Notes: generated from the sequence alone by a model not told the origin. A stretch of DNA of 64,000 bases from Paracoccaceae bacterium (GCA_006226775.1 SBGD01000093.1:1-64000); one strand, 5' to 3'. Positions 7,868 through 16,437 are shown, counted from the stretch's first letter. A program made the numbers and translations.

Positions 7868-10234
7868 ATGGTCAAGAAGCTCAAGCAGCTGAAGCTTTTT
7901 CAAGTCTACCCTGCCGTGCTGGCAGATTTCAACCTCAATACCTGCGGTGACCCGGACTGCGGCAACTTCGGCGTTGCGCCGGACTTCGCAATCCCTGAGT
8001 TCAAAGGAAAAAACGCTGCGCAACGCAAGCAGGCGGCCTCGGCGAGCATCCCGGCCCTGACGACCGGGCTCGGCTCCTACACCATGTCGAGCGACGATCA
8101 TCATCCGCGTATTTCGGAGGCCTTCGAATACGCCGGCGATCCGGTCGGCTGGGATGACGGCCGATCCATGGAGTGCGGTCATCAACGCGGCAACGGCGTT
8201 TGCGACATCAGCTTTTCGATCATGTCGAACGAGCACTTCCTGGAAGAATATTATCGACTGCTCTTTGCTGGCGGCTGCCTTGAAGGGCCGGTGTGCGGCG
8301 CGTGCGGCGCGCGGTATCTCGAGAACTCCGACGAGTTCATATTCAATGGCACGCACGGGAAGCTGGCACCAAATGGCAATCGCCGAAAGGCGAAACCATC
8401 GGGGTTTCGGATGATCCACCGTCCCTGCAAAGGCAAGCGTGGCGCGAGGATCTCCGTATCGCTGGATCACCAAGCACAGAAGGAGCTGCGCGATAACGTC
8501 CGCATCCTGAGATGCATCGTCAACGGCGACAGCATCACGACCATGCGCCGTGTTCTGGCTGACCCCGACACCGGGAAGCAGATCGGCGTGAGCCGCCTTT
8601 ACAGCCGCATCTTCTGGTTGGAGAAAACCTTGCTCGCCTTCGAGCGTGCGAAGCTGAAGGAATGGAAGCAGCGAGTGGAGGCGTCCGACCGCTTCAGCCA
8701 CATGCGGATCGCCCACGACGACGTCACGATCTCGGTCAACTGGGAAAGCCGCTTCGATCGACGGCTGACGCCCCTCCAGTTTTCGGTCTCCGCCGACATT
8801 CGGAGCGGATATGTCTTCCGGATCGACGCAAACTTCGACCCGAATGTCGATCCCGTGGAGTTCATCCAAGAGCACTATCTCGACGACACAGGCCAGCCCA
8901 CGAACCTCCGGCAACATTACTCCCAGAAATCGGGCGTCACCTTCACCGCACCCAAGATGCAGTTCCAGCGCCCGAGCGGGCGGCTCGATGAGGCCATGCT
9001 ATTCGCCAGCGCGGAAGGCCGCTGGAGGGTGTTCTCCGAGCGTGTGCAGAATGCATACGAAAAGACCGTGAATGCCGGCTTCGCCCTTCCCCCTGAGGCC
9101 CAGGAAAAGATCGCTGAAGCCGACGACAAGAGATATCAGCTGGACCAGATCCGGCAGGGGTATTTCGGCTTCCACGACACGGATCGCGACTTTCGGGGCA
9201 GCTTCAATGGGAGCGTTGTGAAGCCGACATACACCAAGGCGGCGCATCTTGCCTGCCTCCGGGATATGCTGCCCAAGGGCAAGATTACGTTGGTCGGTGA
9301 GCAGGAGGCGGCGATGGTGCGCGTCGTGCCACACGTATTCCGCGACATGATCAACGAAGACATGTTCGAGTGGTTCGTGATCTCCTTCGACAAAGAAGTC
9401 TCCGCACCCAAAAGCAAGGAGCGTATGGCCCGTTTCACTGAGGGGCTGGAGGCCTTCAAGGAAAGAGCGCGGGCAAAGCTCGGCGACGATATTTCGGATC
9501 GGGAACTCTTGGAGCACTATTGCACCAAGCGGATGTCAACAGCCTGCATCGAGGGACGAAATGGCACGAAATACTCGCATGCGATCCCGAACTTCCAGTC
9601 TCGCCAGTTCCCCCAGGTCTGGATAAAGACGCCGGCTCAGTATTTCGGGGAGACACAGAAAGTCGTGGGGTTTCCTGTCCTGCGAAAGAAGTATCGAGAC
9701 CCTTTGAAGAAGCTGGCTTTCGACCAGAAGGTCCATGACCCTGAACTCTGCGCAGCGCTGACGCGACGAGCCCTGAAAGCGACCATTCAGCCCGTATCGA
9801 CCTTCATGAGTTCCTTGCGCCATCGCACAAGCCCGTCGAAAAGGGCCGGCGGTAAGGGAGCGCGGACAGGTCCTGCATATATCAATGGAGCAGTCTTCAA
9901 TCCTGCCGTGTTGATGGCGTTTCTCAACATTTTTCGGATCTACTACAACTGGTTCGAGCCACGTCAATACAAGGGGCCGGGCGCGGCTGCCGGAAGCGAA
10001 TCTCCGGTCCCAGCAGGAATGTCCTCCATCCGTATCCCGGGCACCAAAGAGACGCTCGAGATCCCGAAAATGGCGACGACGACACCGGTCATGCTGACTC
10101 CGGCAATGCGGCTTGGGGCAGATCCGGAGAAATCGAACGGGCAACCTCGCAAGGCACCTGACCCGAGGCGCGTTCTCTATCGGCCTTGGCTCTATCACGG
10201 CACGCCGTTGTGGAGGAAGTTCGAGGACCGGTAG
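7868..10234 (+). CDS. Transposase with N-terminal zinc fingers and RNase H-like (DDE-type) core
   Basis: The product is about 788 aa from the ATG at 7868; a TTG at 7835 with GGAGG upstream is an alternative. An N-terminal double zinc-finger region is suggested by CGDPDCGNFG, then ECGHQRGNGVC, VCGACG and a later single Cys (HRPCKGKRG). A helix-turn-helix-like stretch follows (LRCIVNGDSITTMRRVL and SRLYSRIFWLE). Then come strands typical of an integrase fold (DDVTISVNW, VSADIRSGYVFRI, ITLVGEQEA). The C-terminus has YYNWFEPRQYKG and TPAMRLG, like the yN..rpH...TPA ending of many DDE transposases. The exact acidic triad cannot be assigned by eye. A -10-like TATATT lies at 7706-7711. It is the only ORF of the element. 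Confidence 0.8.
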   Translation: MVKKLKQLKLFQVYPAVLADFNLNTCGDPDCGNFGVAPDFAIPEFKGKNAAQRKQAASASIPALTTGLGSYTMSSDDHHPRISEAFEYAGDPVGWDDGRSMECGHQRGNGVCDISFSIMSNEHFLEEYYRLLFAGGCLEGPVCGACGARYLENSDEFIFNGTHGKLAPNGNRRKAKPSGFRMIHRPCKGKRGARISVSLDHQAQKELRDNVRILRCIVNGDSITTMRRVLADPDTGKQIGVSRLYSRIFWLEKTLLAFERAKLKEWKQRVEASDRFSHMRIAHDDVTISVNWESRFDRRLTPLQFSVSADIRSGYVFRIDANFDPNVDPVEFIQEHYLDDTGQPTNLRQHYSQKSGVTFTAPKMQFQRPSGRLDEAMLFASAEGRWRVFSERVQNAYEKTVNAGFALPPEAQEKIAEADDKRYQLDQIRQGYFGFHDTDRDFRGSFNGSVVKPTYTKAAHLACLRDMLPKGKITLVGEQEAAMVRVVPHVFRDMINEDMFEWFVISFDKEVSAPKSKERMARFTEGLEAFKERARAKLGDDISDRELLEHYCTKRMSTACIEGRNGTKYSHAIPNFQSRQFPQVWIKTPAQYFGETQKVVGFPVLRKKYRDPLKKLAFDQKVHDPELCAALTRRALKATIQPVSTFMSSLRHRTSPSKRAGGKGARTGPAYINGAVFNPAVLMAFLNIFRIYYNWFEPRQYKGPGAAAGSESPVPAGMSSIRIPGTKETLEIPKMATTTPVMLTPAMRLGADPEKSNGQPRKAPDPRRVLYRPWLYHGTPLWRKFEDR

Positions 10235-10316
10235 ACGGCCTATGAGTTGAACCTTCGCCATCCGGAAGATGTGAACAAGGTTGGGCTCAAGAGCGAGGCC
10301 GGGTCGCCGAAAAGTT

Positions 10317-10349
10317 GAGGGCTGGGAAACAGATCGTTTCCCAGCCCTC
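10317..10349 (-). terminator. Perfect 14-bp hairpin just inside the right IS end
   Basis: GAGGGCTGGGAAAC pairs with GTTTCCCAGCCCTC around AGATC, ending one base before the right terminal repeat. On the minus strand it is followed by AACTTTTC, so it could block transcription entering from the right. No T-run follows on the plus strand. Confidence 0.6.
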
Positions 10350-10350
10350 G

Positions 10351-10374
10351 TGTCCCATATTCCGGAACGAGCCA
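10351..10374. repeat. Right terminal inverted repeat of the IS
   Basis: It starts TGTCCC and ends CCGGAACGAGCCA, the reverse complement of the left end with three mismatches. Confidence 0.9.
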
Positions 10375-10400
10375 GAGCGATCGGCGGGGGTTTTTCTTTG
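10375..10400 (+). terminator. Right half of the split rplP-operon terminator, including right target duplication
   Basis: It begins with the 9-bp duplicate GAGCGATCG and continues GCGGGGGTTTTTCTTT. This supplies the right arm and T-run missing from 7614-7630. On its own it cannot form the original stem. Confidence 0.85.
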
Positions 10401-10426
10401 GCGGGACGGTCGCGTGCTTTCGGCGA

Positions 10427-10645
10427 CGTCATCCCGGGCTTGACCCGGGATCTCATGGCGTTGGCTGCTGGAGATCCCCGGGTCAGGCCCGGGGATGACG
10501 GTGGGGGGAGGTTGGGGAGATCCCCGGGTCGCGCCCGGGGATGACGGTGCCTGGGGGGAGAGGCCGGGGTGGTCCCCGGGTCGGGCCCGGGGATGACGGC
10601 GTGAGGCGGGAGAGCGGGGAGATCCCGGGGCGGGCCCGGGATGGG
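10427..10645. repeat. Cluster of five REP-like palindromes
   Basis: Units lie at about 10427-10454, 10471-10500, 10517-10546, 10569-10598 and 10618-10642. Each contains a CCCGGG-centre-CCCGGG palindrome flanked by GTCATC or GAGAT, and the first two face each other. No gene is present between the insertion sequence and the MaoC gene. This is the densest group of the family in the window. Confidence 0.75.
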
Positions 10646-10665
10646 GGTGGTCTCTCTGGCCGGTG

Positions 10666-11109
10666 TCAGTCGAACTTGCGTGAGGGTGCCAGCACGCAGG
10701 CCTCGCCGACCAGCACCTTCTTGCCGTCGACGGCGCAGTGGCAGGCCAGCGTCACCCGGCGTTTGGCGTGGTCGATCCCGGTGACCTCGACCTGCGCCAG
10801 GACCATGTCGCCGGGGCGCACGGGGGCGAGGAATTTCAGCGTCTGGCCCATGTAGACCGTGCCGTGGCCGGGCAGCTGTTCGCCGATCACCGCCGAGATC
10901 AACCCGGCGGTCAGCATGCCATGAGCAATGCGGCCCGCGAAGATCGTGTCCTGCGCATAGTCATCGTCGAGATGCACCGGGTTGCGGTCAGTCGAGACCT
11001 CGGCAAACAACTCGATGTCGCGGTCGGTGATCTGCTTGCGCAGGTGGCGGGTCATCCCCATCTCGATGTCTTCGATGCAGATCGTCCCGCGGGGCAGATT
11101 GTCGAGCAT
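10666..11109 (-). CDS. MaoC family dehydratase / (R)-specific enoyl-CoA hydratase-like protein
   Basis: The 147-aa product from MLDNLPRGTICIEDIEMGMTR is a single hot-dog fold. The hydratase-2 motif with catalytic Asp and His is seen in STDRNPVHLDDDYAQ followed by FAGRIAHGML. Short MaoC proteins hydrate trans-2-enoyl-CoA to (R)-3-hydroxyacyl-CoA and can feed PHA synthesis, which fits the phasin gene 8 kb away, but the true substrate is unknown. The start at 11109 has GGAG upstream; starts at 11121 and 11151 are possible. Confidence 0.82.
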   Translation of the reverse strand: MLDNLPRGTICIEDIEMGMTRHLRKQITDRDIELFAEVSTDRNPVHLDDDYAQDTIFAGRIAHGMLTAGLISAVIGEQLPGHGTVYMGQTLKFLAPVRPGDMVLAQVEVTGIDHAKRRVTLACHCAVDGKKVLVGEACVLAPSRKFD

Positions 11110-11211
11110 GGGGCGCTCCATTCCACAGTCGTTGAGCAATAAAAGCGCCACATGGGTGCGCCATTCGCAACTTTATTACTTTGCGGGCGCAGAAAATCAA
11201 GGAAAATCAGG

Positions 11212-12084
11212 TCAGCGAAGGCGACCTATCGTATAGGTCGGATTGATGTTTTCCCTTTGAATATAGGCTTTCAGCGCCTCGGGGTCCGGGGACTGCGACG
11301 TTTTGGTCTCCTTCGCGGCAAGCCCGCCGGAGATGAACAGGGAATCGAGGTCCTCGCCCATGGCGCCGTCGATGTCGGTATGCGGGCCGTCGCCGATCGC
11401 CAGGATCGCGGCATCGGCGATGCCGGGCTTGACCTCGGCCAGACGGCGGCGGGCAAGGTCGTAGACCGGCGGATGGGGCTTGCCGAAATAGAGGCTGGTG
11501 CCGCCCATTTCGGTGTAAAGCTCGGCCACCGCGCCGGCACAATATTCCCGCGTGTCGCCGCGGTCGACCACCACGTCGGGGTTGGCGCAGAGCAGCGGCA
11601 GGTCCTTCTGCTTGGCATAGAGCAGGTCGGGGCGCAGCACCGCGGGGTCGGCATGGGCGTCGAAGGGCCCGGTGCAGACGATGCCCTCGGCCTCCTGCAG
11701 CGGAACCTGGTGGATCTCGACCGGGTCGGTGACCAGCTTCATCGGCTCGAAGAAGGGCAGGTCGCGCTGTTCGCCGATGTGATAGACCCGGGAGCCGACC
11801 GCGCCGGTGAACATTGCCGCGCGAGCGCTGTCGCCGCTGGTGGCGATGGTGTCCCAGGCGTCGTCGGGCACGTCGAGGGCGCGCAATTGCTCGGCCACCT
11901 CGGTGCGCGGGCGCGGCGCATTGGTCAAAAGAACCACGGTGCCGCCGGTCTGGCGAAAGGCCTGGAGCGCGGCGATGGCTTCGGGGAAGGCGGCGACGCC
12001 ATTGTGCACGCAGCCCCAGAGATCGACGAAAGCCGCGTCGTAGCGGTCGGAGATCTCGGAGAGCGCTTGGATGATCTGGGTCAT
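11212..12084 (-). CDS. HAD superfamily class IIA hydrolase (TIGR01459-like)
   Basis: The 290-aa product begins MTQIIQALSEISDRYDAAFVDLWGCVHNG. The motif DLWGC-HNG replaces the usual DxDG, typical of this subfamily, which keeps only the nucleophile Asp. The later motifs VVLLTNAPRP, GKPHPPVY and ILAIGDGPHTDIDGA are all visible. The substrate is unknown. The ORF-track extension upstream of 12084 is repeat-rich and not supported. It lies downstream of fahA on the same strand, across about 175 bp. Confidence 0.82.
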   Translation of the reverse strand: MTQIIQALSEISDRYDAAFVDLWGCVHNGVAAFPEAIAALQAFRQTGGTVVLLTNAPRPRTEVAEQLRALDVPDDAWDTIATSGDSARAAMFTGAVGSRVYHIGEQRDLPFFEPMKLVTDPVEIHQVPLQEAEGIVCTGPFDAHADPAVLRPDLLYAKQKDLPLLCANPDVVVDRGDTREYCAGAVAELYTEMGGTSLYFGKPHPPVYDLARRRLAEVKPGIADAAILAIGDGPHTDIDGAMGEDLDSLFISGGLAAKETKTSQSPDPEALKAYIQRENINPTYTIGRLR

Positions 12085-12258
12085 GGGGGCCTCGTTTGCC
12101 GGTGTCTCCCCAGACTTAGGGCAAGGCGGGGCGGGGGACCAGCCCCGGGGCGGCGCCTCCGCCGGTCCTCGCCTTGCGCGCCGCCCGGGATTGCCGGCCG
12201 GCACGCCTGTTGCCCGCGCGGGAGCCTCCGGCGGGAGTTTTTTTGGCAAGATGAAGCC

Positions 12259-13515
12259 TCAGCGTGCGAAAGGATCGGTGAGGGCGGGCAGGATCTTGCC
12301 GGTGCAATCGCCGAAGCCGATGGTATAGCCGTCGCCCCTGGCGCTGGCCTTCAGGGTCAGCGTGTCGCCATCCTCGAGAAAGCTGCGGGTCTCGCCGCTG
12401 TCGAGGGTGATCGGCTCCTTGCCGCCCCAGCTGAGCTCGAGCAGCGAGCCGCGCTGGTGCTTTTCCGGGCCCGAGATGGTGCCCGAGCCCAGCAGGTCGC
12501 CGCAGGTCATCGGGCAGCCCGAGGTGGTGTGATGCGCCAGTTGCTGGGCCGAGGAATAATACATCACGCTGTAGTTGGTGCGCGCGAGGGTGGTGGCGGG
12601 GCGGCCTTCGGGCGCCAGCGTGACCTCGAGGTCGATGTCATAGAGCATCGGCCCGGCGTCGCGCAGGTGCGGCAGCAGTTCCTTTTCCCGCGCGGGCGTA
12701 TTGGTGCGGAAGGGGTCGAGCGCTTCGCGGGTGACGATCCAGGGGCTGATGGTGGTGGCCGTCGCCTTGGCCTGGAAGGGGCCGAGCGGCTGGTATTCCC
12801 AGGCCTGGATGTCGCGCGCCGACCAGTCGTTGAGCAGCACGTAACCGAAGATCATCGCGTCGGCTTCCTTGACCGTGACCGGCCCGTCCGAGGATTGGCC
12901 GACGATGGCGCCCATCTCCAGTTCCAGGTCGAAGCGTGCGCAGGGCGCAAAGCGCGGCGCGGCGTCGTCGGGGCCTTTCAACTGGCCCCAGGGGCGGCGC
13001 ACATCGGTGCCCGAGACCACGATCGACGAGGCCCGGCCATTGTAGCCGATGGGAATATGCAGCCAGTTCGGCGGCAGTGCGTTCTCGGCGCCGCGGAACA
13101 TGGTGCCGACATTGGTGGCATGGTGCCGCCCGGCGTAGAAATCGGTGTATTCCGACACCAGGAACGGCAGGTGCATCTCGGCATCCGCCTGGGCGACGAG
13201 GATCGGCTCGACCGTGGCGCGGGCGCCGCCGGCCTCGGACAGAAGCCCGGTCAGCGTGTTGCGCAGCCGCTCCCAGAGCTCGGGGCCTTCCTCCATCACC
13301 TCGTTCCAGAACGGCACGTCGAACAGCCGCCCGGTGCCGAAATCCAGCAGGCCCAGGTCTTCCGCGGCGCGGCAGTCGAGGATCCGGTCGCCGATGGCCA
13401 CGCCGCAGCGCGGGTCTTCATCGCCGGTGGAAAACACGCCATAGGGCAGGTTGTTCAGGGGAAAGGGGCTGTCGGGCGCATTGGCGCTTTCGACCCAGCT
13501 TCGCATCAGGGGCAT
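12259..13515 (-). CDS. fahA: Fumarylacetoacetase
   Basis: The 418-aa product begins MPLMRSWVESANAPDSPFPLNNLPYGVFS. It contains the FAH metal-binding and catalytic signatures, including DFYAGRHHATNVGTMFRG and LELEMGAIVGQ, plus the TSGCPMTCGDLLGSGTISGP loop. It hydrolyses fumarylacetoacetate to fumarate and acetoacetate, the last step of homogentisate breakdown. It follows maiA by 43 bp on the same strand, completing the pathway with hmgA. Confidence 0.95.
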   Translation of the reverse strand: MPLMRSWVESANAPDSPFPLNNLPYGVFSTGDEDPRCGVAIGDRILDCRAAEDLGLLDFGTGRLFDVPFWNEVMEEGPELWERLRNTLTGLLSEAGGARATVEPILVAQADAEMHLPFLVSEYTDFYAGRHHATNVGTMFRGAENALPPNWLHIPIGYNGRASSIVVSGTDVRRPWGQLKGPDDAAPRFAPCARFDLELEMGAIVGQSSDGPVTVKEADAMIFGYVLLNDWSARDIQAWEYQPLGPFQAKATATTISPWIVTREALDPFRTNTPAREKELLPHLRDAGPMLYDIDLEVTLAPEGRPATTLARTNYSVMYYSSAQQLAHHTTSGCPMTCGDLLGSGTISGPEKHQRGSLLELSWGGKEPITLDSGETRSFLEDGDTLTLKASARGDGYTIGFGDCTGKILPALTDPFAR

Positions 13516-13558
13516 GTGGTGTCCTTTGTTCAGTCCGGCTGCGCCCGGCAGGGGCAGC

Positions 13559-14188
13559 CTATGTGGCGTCGGGTTGAGCCTCGGGCATGGCGCGGGCGAT
13601 GGCGTCGATGCCCTGGCATCTGCGGTCAATCTCTACCAGCCGGGCAAAGGGGGCAAGGTCGCATCCCCAGCGCCGCGCGTTGTAAAGCTGGCCCACGAGG
13701 CAGAGATCGGCCAGCCCGGGGGCATCGGAGAAGCAAAACGGCGTGTCGGCGCGGATCAGCGCCTGGAAGGCGGTGAAGCCTTCGGTCATCCAGTGGTTCA
13801 TCCAGGCGACGGCCTCGTCCTGGGAATGGCCCATGGACCTGAGGCGGTTGATCACCTTGAGGTTGTTGACCGGGTGGATGTCGAGCGCGATCTGGTCGGC
13901 GGCGGCCTTGACATGGGCGCGCGCCACCGGGTCTTGCGGCAGCAGCGGCGGTTGGGGATGGACCGTCTCGAGGTAGTCGAGAATCGCCATCGACTGGGTC
14001 AGCACGGTGCCATCGTCGAGCACCAGCGCCGGGACGCCCTGGCCGGGGTTGACCGCGCGGTAGGCCTCGGAGCGCTGGTCGCCGGCGACGAGGTCGACCG
14101 GGACGATCTCATGGGCGAGGCCCTTGAGGTTCAGCGCCGCGCGCAGGCGCAGCGAGGTGGTCGAACGCCAGTAGGAATAGAGTTTCAT
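13559..14188 (-). CDS. maiA: Maleylacetoacetate isomerase (zeta-class GST)
   Basis: The 209-aa protein begins MKLYSYWRSTTSLRLRAALNLKG, matching the zeta-class S-x-x-S-x-R-x-R glutathione-site motif. The family motif NPGQGVPALVLDDGTVLTQSMAILDYLE follows. It isomerises maleylacetoacetate to fumarylacetoacetate using glutathione, between HmgA and FahA. It is immediately upstream of fahA in the operon. Confidence 0.93.
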   Translation of the reverse strand: MKLYSYWRSTTSLRLRAALNLKGLAHEIVPVDLVAGDQRSEAYRAVNPGQGVPALVLDDGTVLTQSMAILDYLETVHPQPPLLPQDPVARAHVKAAADQIALDIHPVNNLKVINRLRSMGHSQDEAVAWMNHWMTEGFTAFQALIRADTPFCFSDAPGLADLCLVGQLYNARRWGCDLAPFARLVEIDRRCQGIDAIARAMPEAQPDAT

Positions 14189-14254
14189 GTCCGCTCCAAT
14201 GTCATGTCAGGTCCGGCACGGCCCATCGGGCGCGCCGCGGTCGGGCAGGGGCCG

Positions 14255-14380
14255 TCACCGGCGGGGGCCGTCGCTGTCCTCGCGCTCGGCGGCATTGCGC
14301 CGCGCCACCGCCCGGATCAGCCAGACGAAGACTACCAGAACCGGCAGGATGACCAGCAGTTTCAATGCGGCGCCGCTCAT
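14255..14380 (-). CDS. 41-aa single-pass membrane protein in the homogentisate operon
   Basis: This gene was found by reading the sequence; it is too short for the ORF track. It translates as MSGAALKLLVILPVLVVFVW and then LIRAVARRN with a charged tail. That is one N-terminal transmembrane helix followed by a basic segment. AGGA lies upstream of the ATG. It sits between hmgA and maiA on the same strand. Function is unknown. Confidence 0.6.
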   Translation of the reverse strand: MSGAALKLLVILPVLVVFVWLIRAVARRNAAEREDSDGPRR

Positions 14381-14560
14381 CTGCAAGGCTTCCTTTCGTC
14401 AGGGGCAAGGGACGGGCGCAGGTCGGCCCGGACCGGATGCGCCAAGGCGCATGGCCCGCCCGGGCGTTTCAGACCCGTCCGCCTGCGCGACAGGATGGAC
14501 CATGCCCGCGGGCCCGACAAGGGCGGCGGCCAGTGCCGGGGGCGCTGGCGGCCGCGTGGG

Positions 14561-15916
14561 TCACTTCTTGCCGGGGGTGCCGTCGAACTTCTTCTCGAGC
14601 GAGGCCCAGCAGTCGATGTAATCGTCCTGCAAGGGGGCTTCCTTGCCGGCGAACTCGGTCAGGTGCTGCGGGAAGCGGGTCTCGAACATGAAGGACATGG
14701 TGTTGTCGAGCTTCTCGGCCTTCAGATCGGCATTGGACGCGCCTTCAAAGGCGGTCCGGTCCGGCCCGTGCGGCAGCATCATGTTGTGGAGGCTCATGCC
14801 GCCGGGCACGAAACCCTGGGGTTTCGCGTCGTACTGGCCATAGATATTGCCCATCAGCTCGGACATGATGTTCTTGTGGTACCACGGGGGGCGGAAGGTG
14901 TTCTCGGCCACCATCCAGCGCTCGCGGAACAGCACGAAGTCGATGTTCGCGGTGCCCGGCACGCCCGAGGGCGCGGTCAGCACGGTGAAGATCGACGGAT
15001 CGGGATGGTCGAAGAGGATCGCGCCGACCGGGCAATAGGTGCTCAGGTCGTACTTGTAGGGCGTGTAATTGCCGTGCCAGGCCACCACGTCGAGCGGCGA
15101 TTGCGCGATCCGGGTCTCGTGGAACTGGCCGCACCACTTGACGGTCAGGGTCGAGGGCACCTCGCGGTCCTCGTAGGCCGCCACCGGCGCCTTGAAATCG
15201 CGCGGGTTGGCCATGCAGTTGGCGCCGATCGGGCCGCGGCCCGGAAGCTCGAATTTCTGGCCGTAGTTCTCGCAGACGAAGCCGCGGCAGGGGCCGTCCA
15301 GCACTTCGACGCGGTAGACGAGGCCGCGCGGGATGATGGCGATCTCGCCGGGCTCGAGGTCGATCACGCCCAACTCGGTGGCAAAGCGCAGCTTGCCCTG
15401 CTGCGGCACGACCAGAAGCTCGCTGTCGGCCGAGAAGAAATAGGCGTCGACCATCGATTCGGTGACCAGGTAGATATGGCTGGCCATGCCGACCTGGGTA
15501 TTGACGTCACCCGCGGTGGTCATGGTGCGCATGCCGGTCAGCCAGGTCAGCCCCTCGTCGCCCATCGGCACCGGATCCCAGCGGTACTGGCCCAGGCTGG
15601 TGACATCCTCGACCACATGCGGCGCGCTGACCCAATAGGGCAGGTCGAGCCGGGTGTAGCGGTGCGAATGCTTGACCGAGGGCCGGATGCGATAGCACCA
15701 GGTCCGCTCGGGGATATGGGCGGTGAAGGCGGTGCCGCTGAGCTGTTCGCCGTAAAGCCCGTAGTTGCACTTCTGCGGCGAGTTCATGCCCTGGGGCAGC
15801 GCGCCGGGCAGGGCCTCGGTCTCGAAGTCATTGCCGAAGCCGGGCATGTAGCCGGGCACCGTGCCGACCGGGGTGTCGGCCTGGATGAGCGGGGCGGATT
15901 GGGGGGTGTCTTTCAT
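14561..15916 (-). CDS. hmgA: Homogentisate 1,2-dioxygenase
   Basis: The 451-aa product carries [28 protein letters not shown] near the N-terminus and [17 protein letters not shown], both family signatures. The Fe-binding cupin region includes [33 protein letters not shown] and [23 protein letters not shown]. It opens the aromatic ring of homogentisate to maleylacetoacetate. It heads the hmgA-(41 aa)-maiA-fahA set and is divergent from a MarR gene. Confidence 0.96.
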   Translation of the reverse strand: MKDTPQSAPLIQADTPVGTVPGYMPGFGNDFETEALPGALPQGMNSPQKCNYGLYGEQLSGTAFTAHIPERTWCYRIRPSVKHSHRYTRLDLPYWVSAPHVVEDVTSLGQYRWDPVPMGDEGLTWLTGMRTMTTAGDVNTQVGMASHIYLVTESMVDAYFFSADSELLVVPQQGKLRFATELGVIDLEPGEIAIIPRGLVYRVEVLDGPCRGFVCENYGQKFELPGRGPIGANCMANPRDFKAPVAAYEDREVPSTLTVKWCGQFHETRIAQSPLDVVAWHGNYTPYKYDLSTYCPVGAILFDHPDPSIFTVLTAPSGVPGTANIDFVLFRERWMVAENTFRPPWYHKNIMSELMGNIYGQYDAKPQGFVPGGMSLHNMMLPHGPDRTAFEGASNADLKAEKLDNTMSFMFETRFPQHLTEFAGKEAPLQDDYIDCWASLEKKFDGTPGKK

Positions 15917-15946
15917 GGCATATCCTCCTGTTGGGCGGACAGTTAA

Positions 15947-15964
15947 TAGTTGATTTTGTAACTA
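15947..15964. promoter_or_regulatory. Candidate MarR operator between hmgA and its divergent regulator
   Basis: TAGTT-N8-AACTA is a perfect dyad in the 68-bp region between the hmgA start and the divergent MarR start. Its size and position fit a MarR-family operator controlling both genes. Binding is inferred. Confidence 0.5.
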
Positions 15965-15984
15965 ACAATGGCTATCCGGGCGCC

Positions 15985-16437
15985 ATGACGAAAAAAGACG
16001 ACTTCGACCTGCATCTTTTCCTGCCTTACCTTCTGAACCAGGCGGCAGAGGCGGCGTCGTACGGGTTTCAGCGAATCTACAAGGACCGTTATGGCATGTT
16101 GCGCACCGATTGGCGGGTGCTGTTTCATCTTGGCATCCATGGCCGGATGACGGCGCGCGACATCGGGCGCATGGCGCGGGTCCACAAGACCAAGATCAGC
16201 CGGGCGGTGGCGCGGCTTGAGGCGCGGCGCTTCCTGCAGCGCGAGGAAGACCCGGCGGACCGGCGGATCGAGAACCTGACGCTGACCCCGGCGGGGCAGG
16301 CGGCCTACCGCGATCTGCACGCGGTGGCGGAAAGCTACGAGGCGGATCTGCTGCGCGATCTCGCGCCCGGCGAGGCGGAGGTGCTGCGCAAGGTGCTGCA
16401 CCGGCTGGCCGAACGCTCGGTCGTGACGAGGGGCTGA
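15985..16437 (+). CDS. MarR family transcriptional regulator, probable hmg operon regulator
   Basis: The 150-aa product from MTKKDDFDLHLFLPYLLNQAAEAAS has a winged helix (TARDIGRMARVHKTKISRAVARLEARRFLQREEDPADRRIENLTLTPAG). The DPADRR wing is typical of MarR. It is divergent from hmgA, which suggests it represses that operon and responds to a pathway intermediate. The start at 15985 was chosen over 15931 because the latter crosses the putative operator. Confidence 0.82.
   Translation: MTKKDDFDLHLFLPYLLNQAAEAASYGFQRIYKDRYGMLRTDWRVLFHLGIHGRMTARDIGRMARVHKTKISRAVARLEARRFLQREEDPADRRIENLTLTPAGQAAYRDLHAVAESYEADLLRDLAPGEAEVLRKVLHRLAERSVVTRG

Larger units (their letters stand above)
7631..10374 (+). 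mobile_element. Complete insertion sequence, 2744 bp, family unassigned
   Basis: Both ends carry a 24-bp inverted repeat that reads inward TGGCTCGTTCCGG, five variable bases, then GGGACA. Twenty-one of 24 positions match (7631-7654 and 10351-10374). The element is bracketed by an exact 9-bp direct repeat GAGCGATCG. Inside is one large transposase ORF and a perfect hairpin near each end (7662-7693 and 10317-10349). The interior is visibly less GC-rich than the neighbouring genes. The exact duplication and intact ORF suggest a recent insertion. It interrupts only the operon terminator, not a gene. Confidence 0.9.

Noticed and set aside
7631-10374. Group IIC intron inserted after a terminator
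   Set aside because: The element has terminal inverted repeats and a 9-bp target duplication, and its ORF has no reverse transcriptase motif.
11152-13776. 874-aa plus-strand ORF over the HAD and fahA genes
   Set aside because: The minus-strand genes have clear catalytic motifs; the plus-strand translation has none.
13451-15946. 831-aa plus-strand ORF over maiA and hmgA
   Set aside because: Antisense shadow of two well-recognised enzymes.
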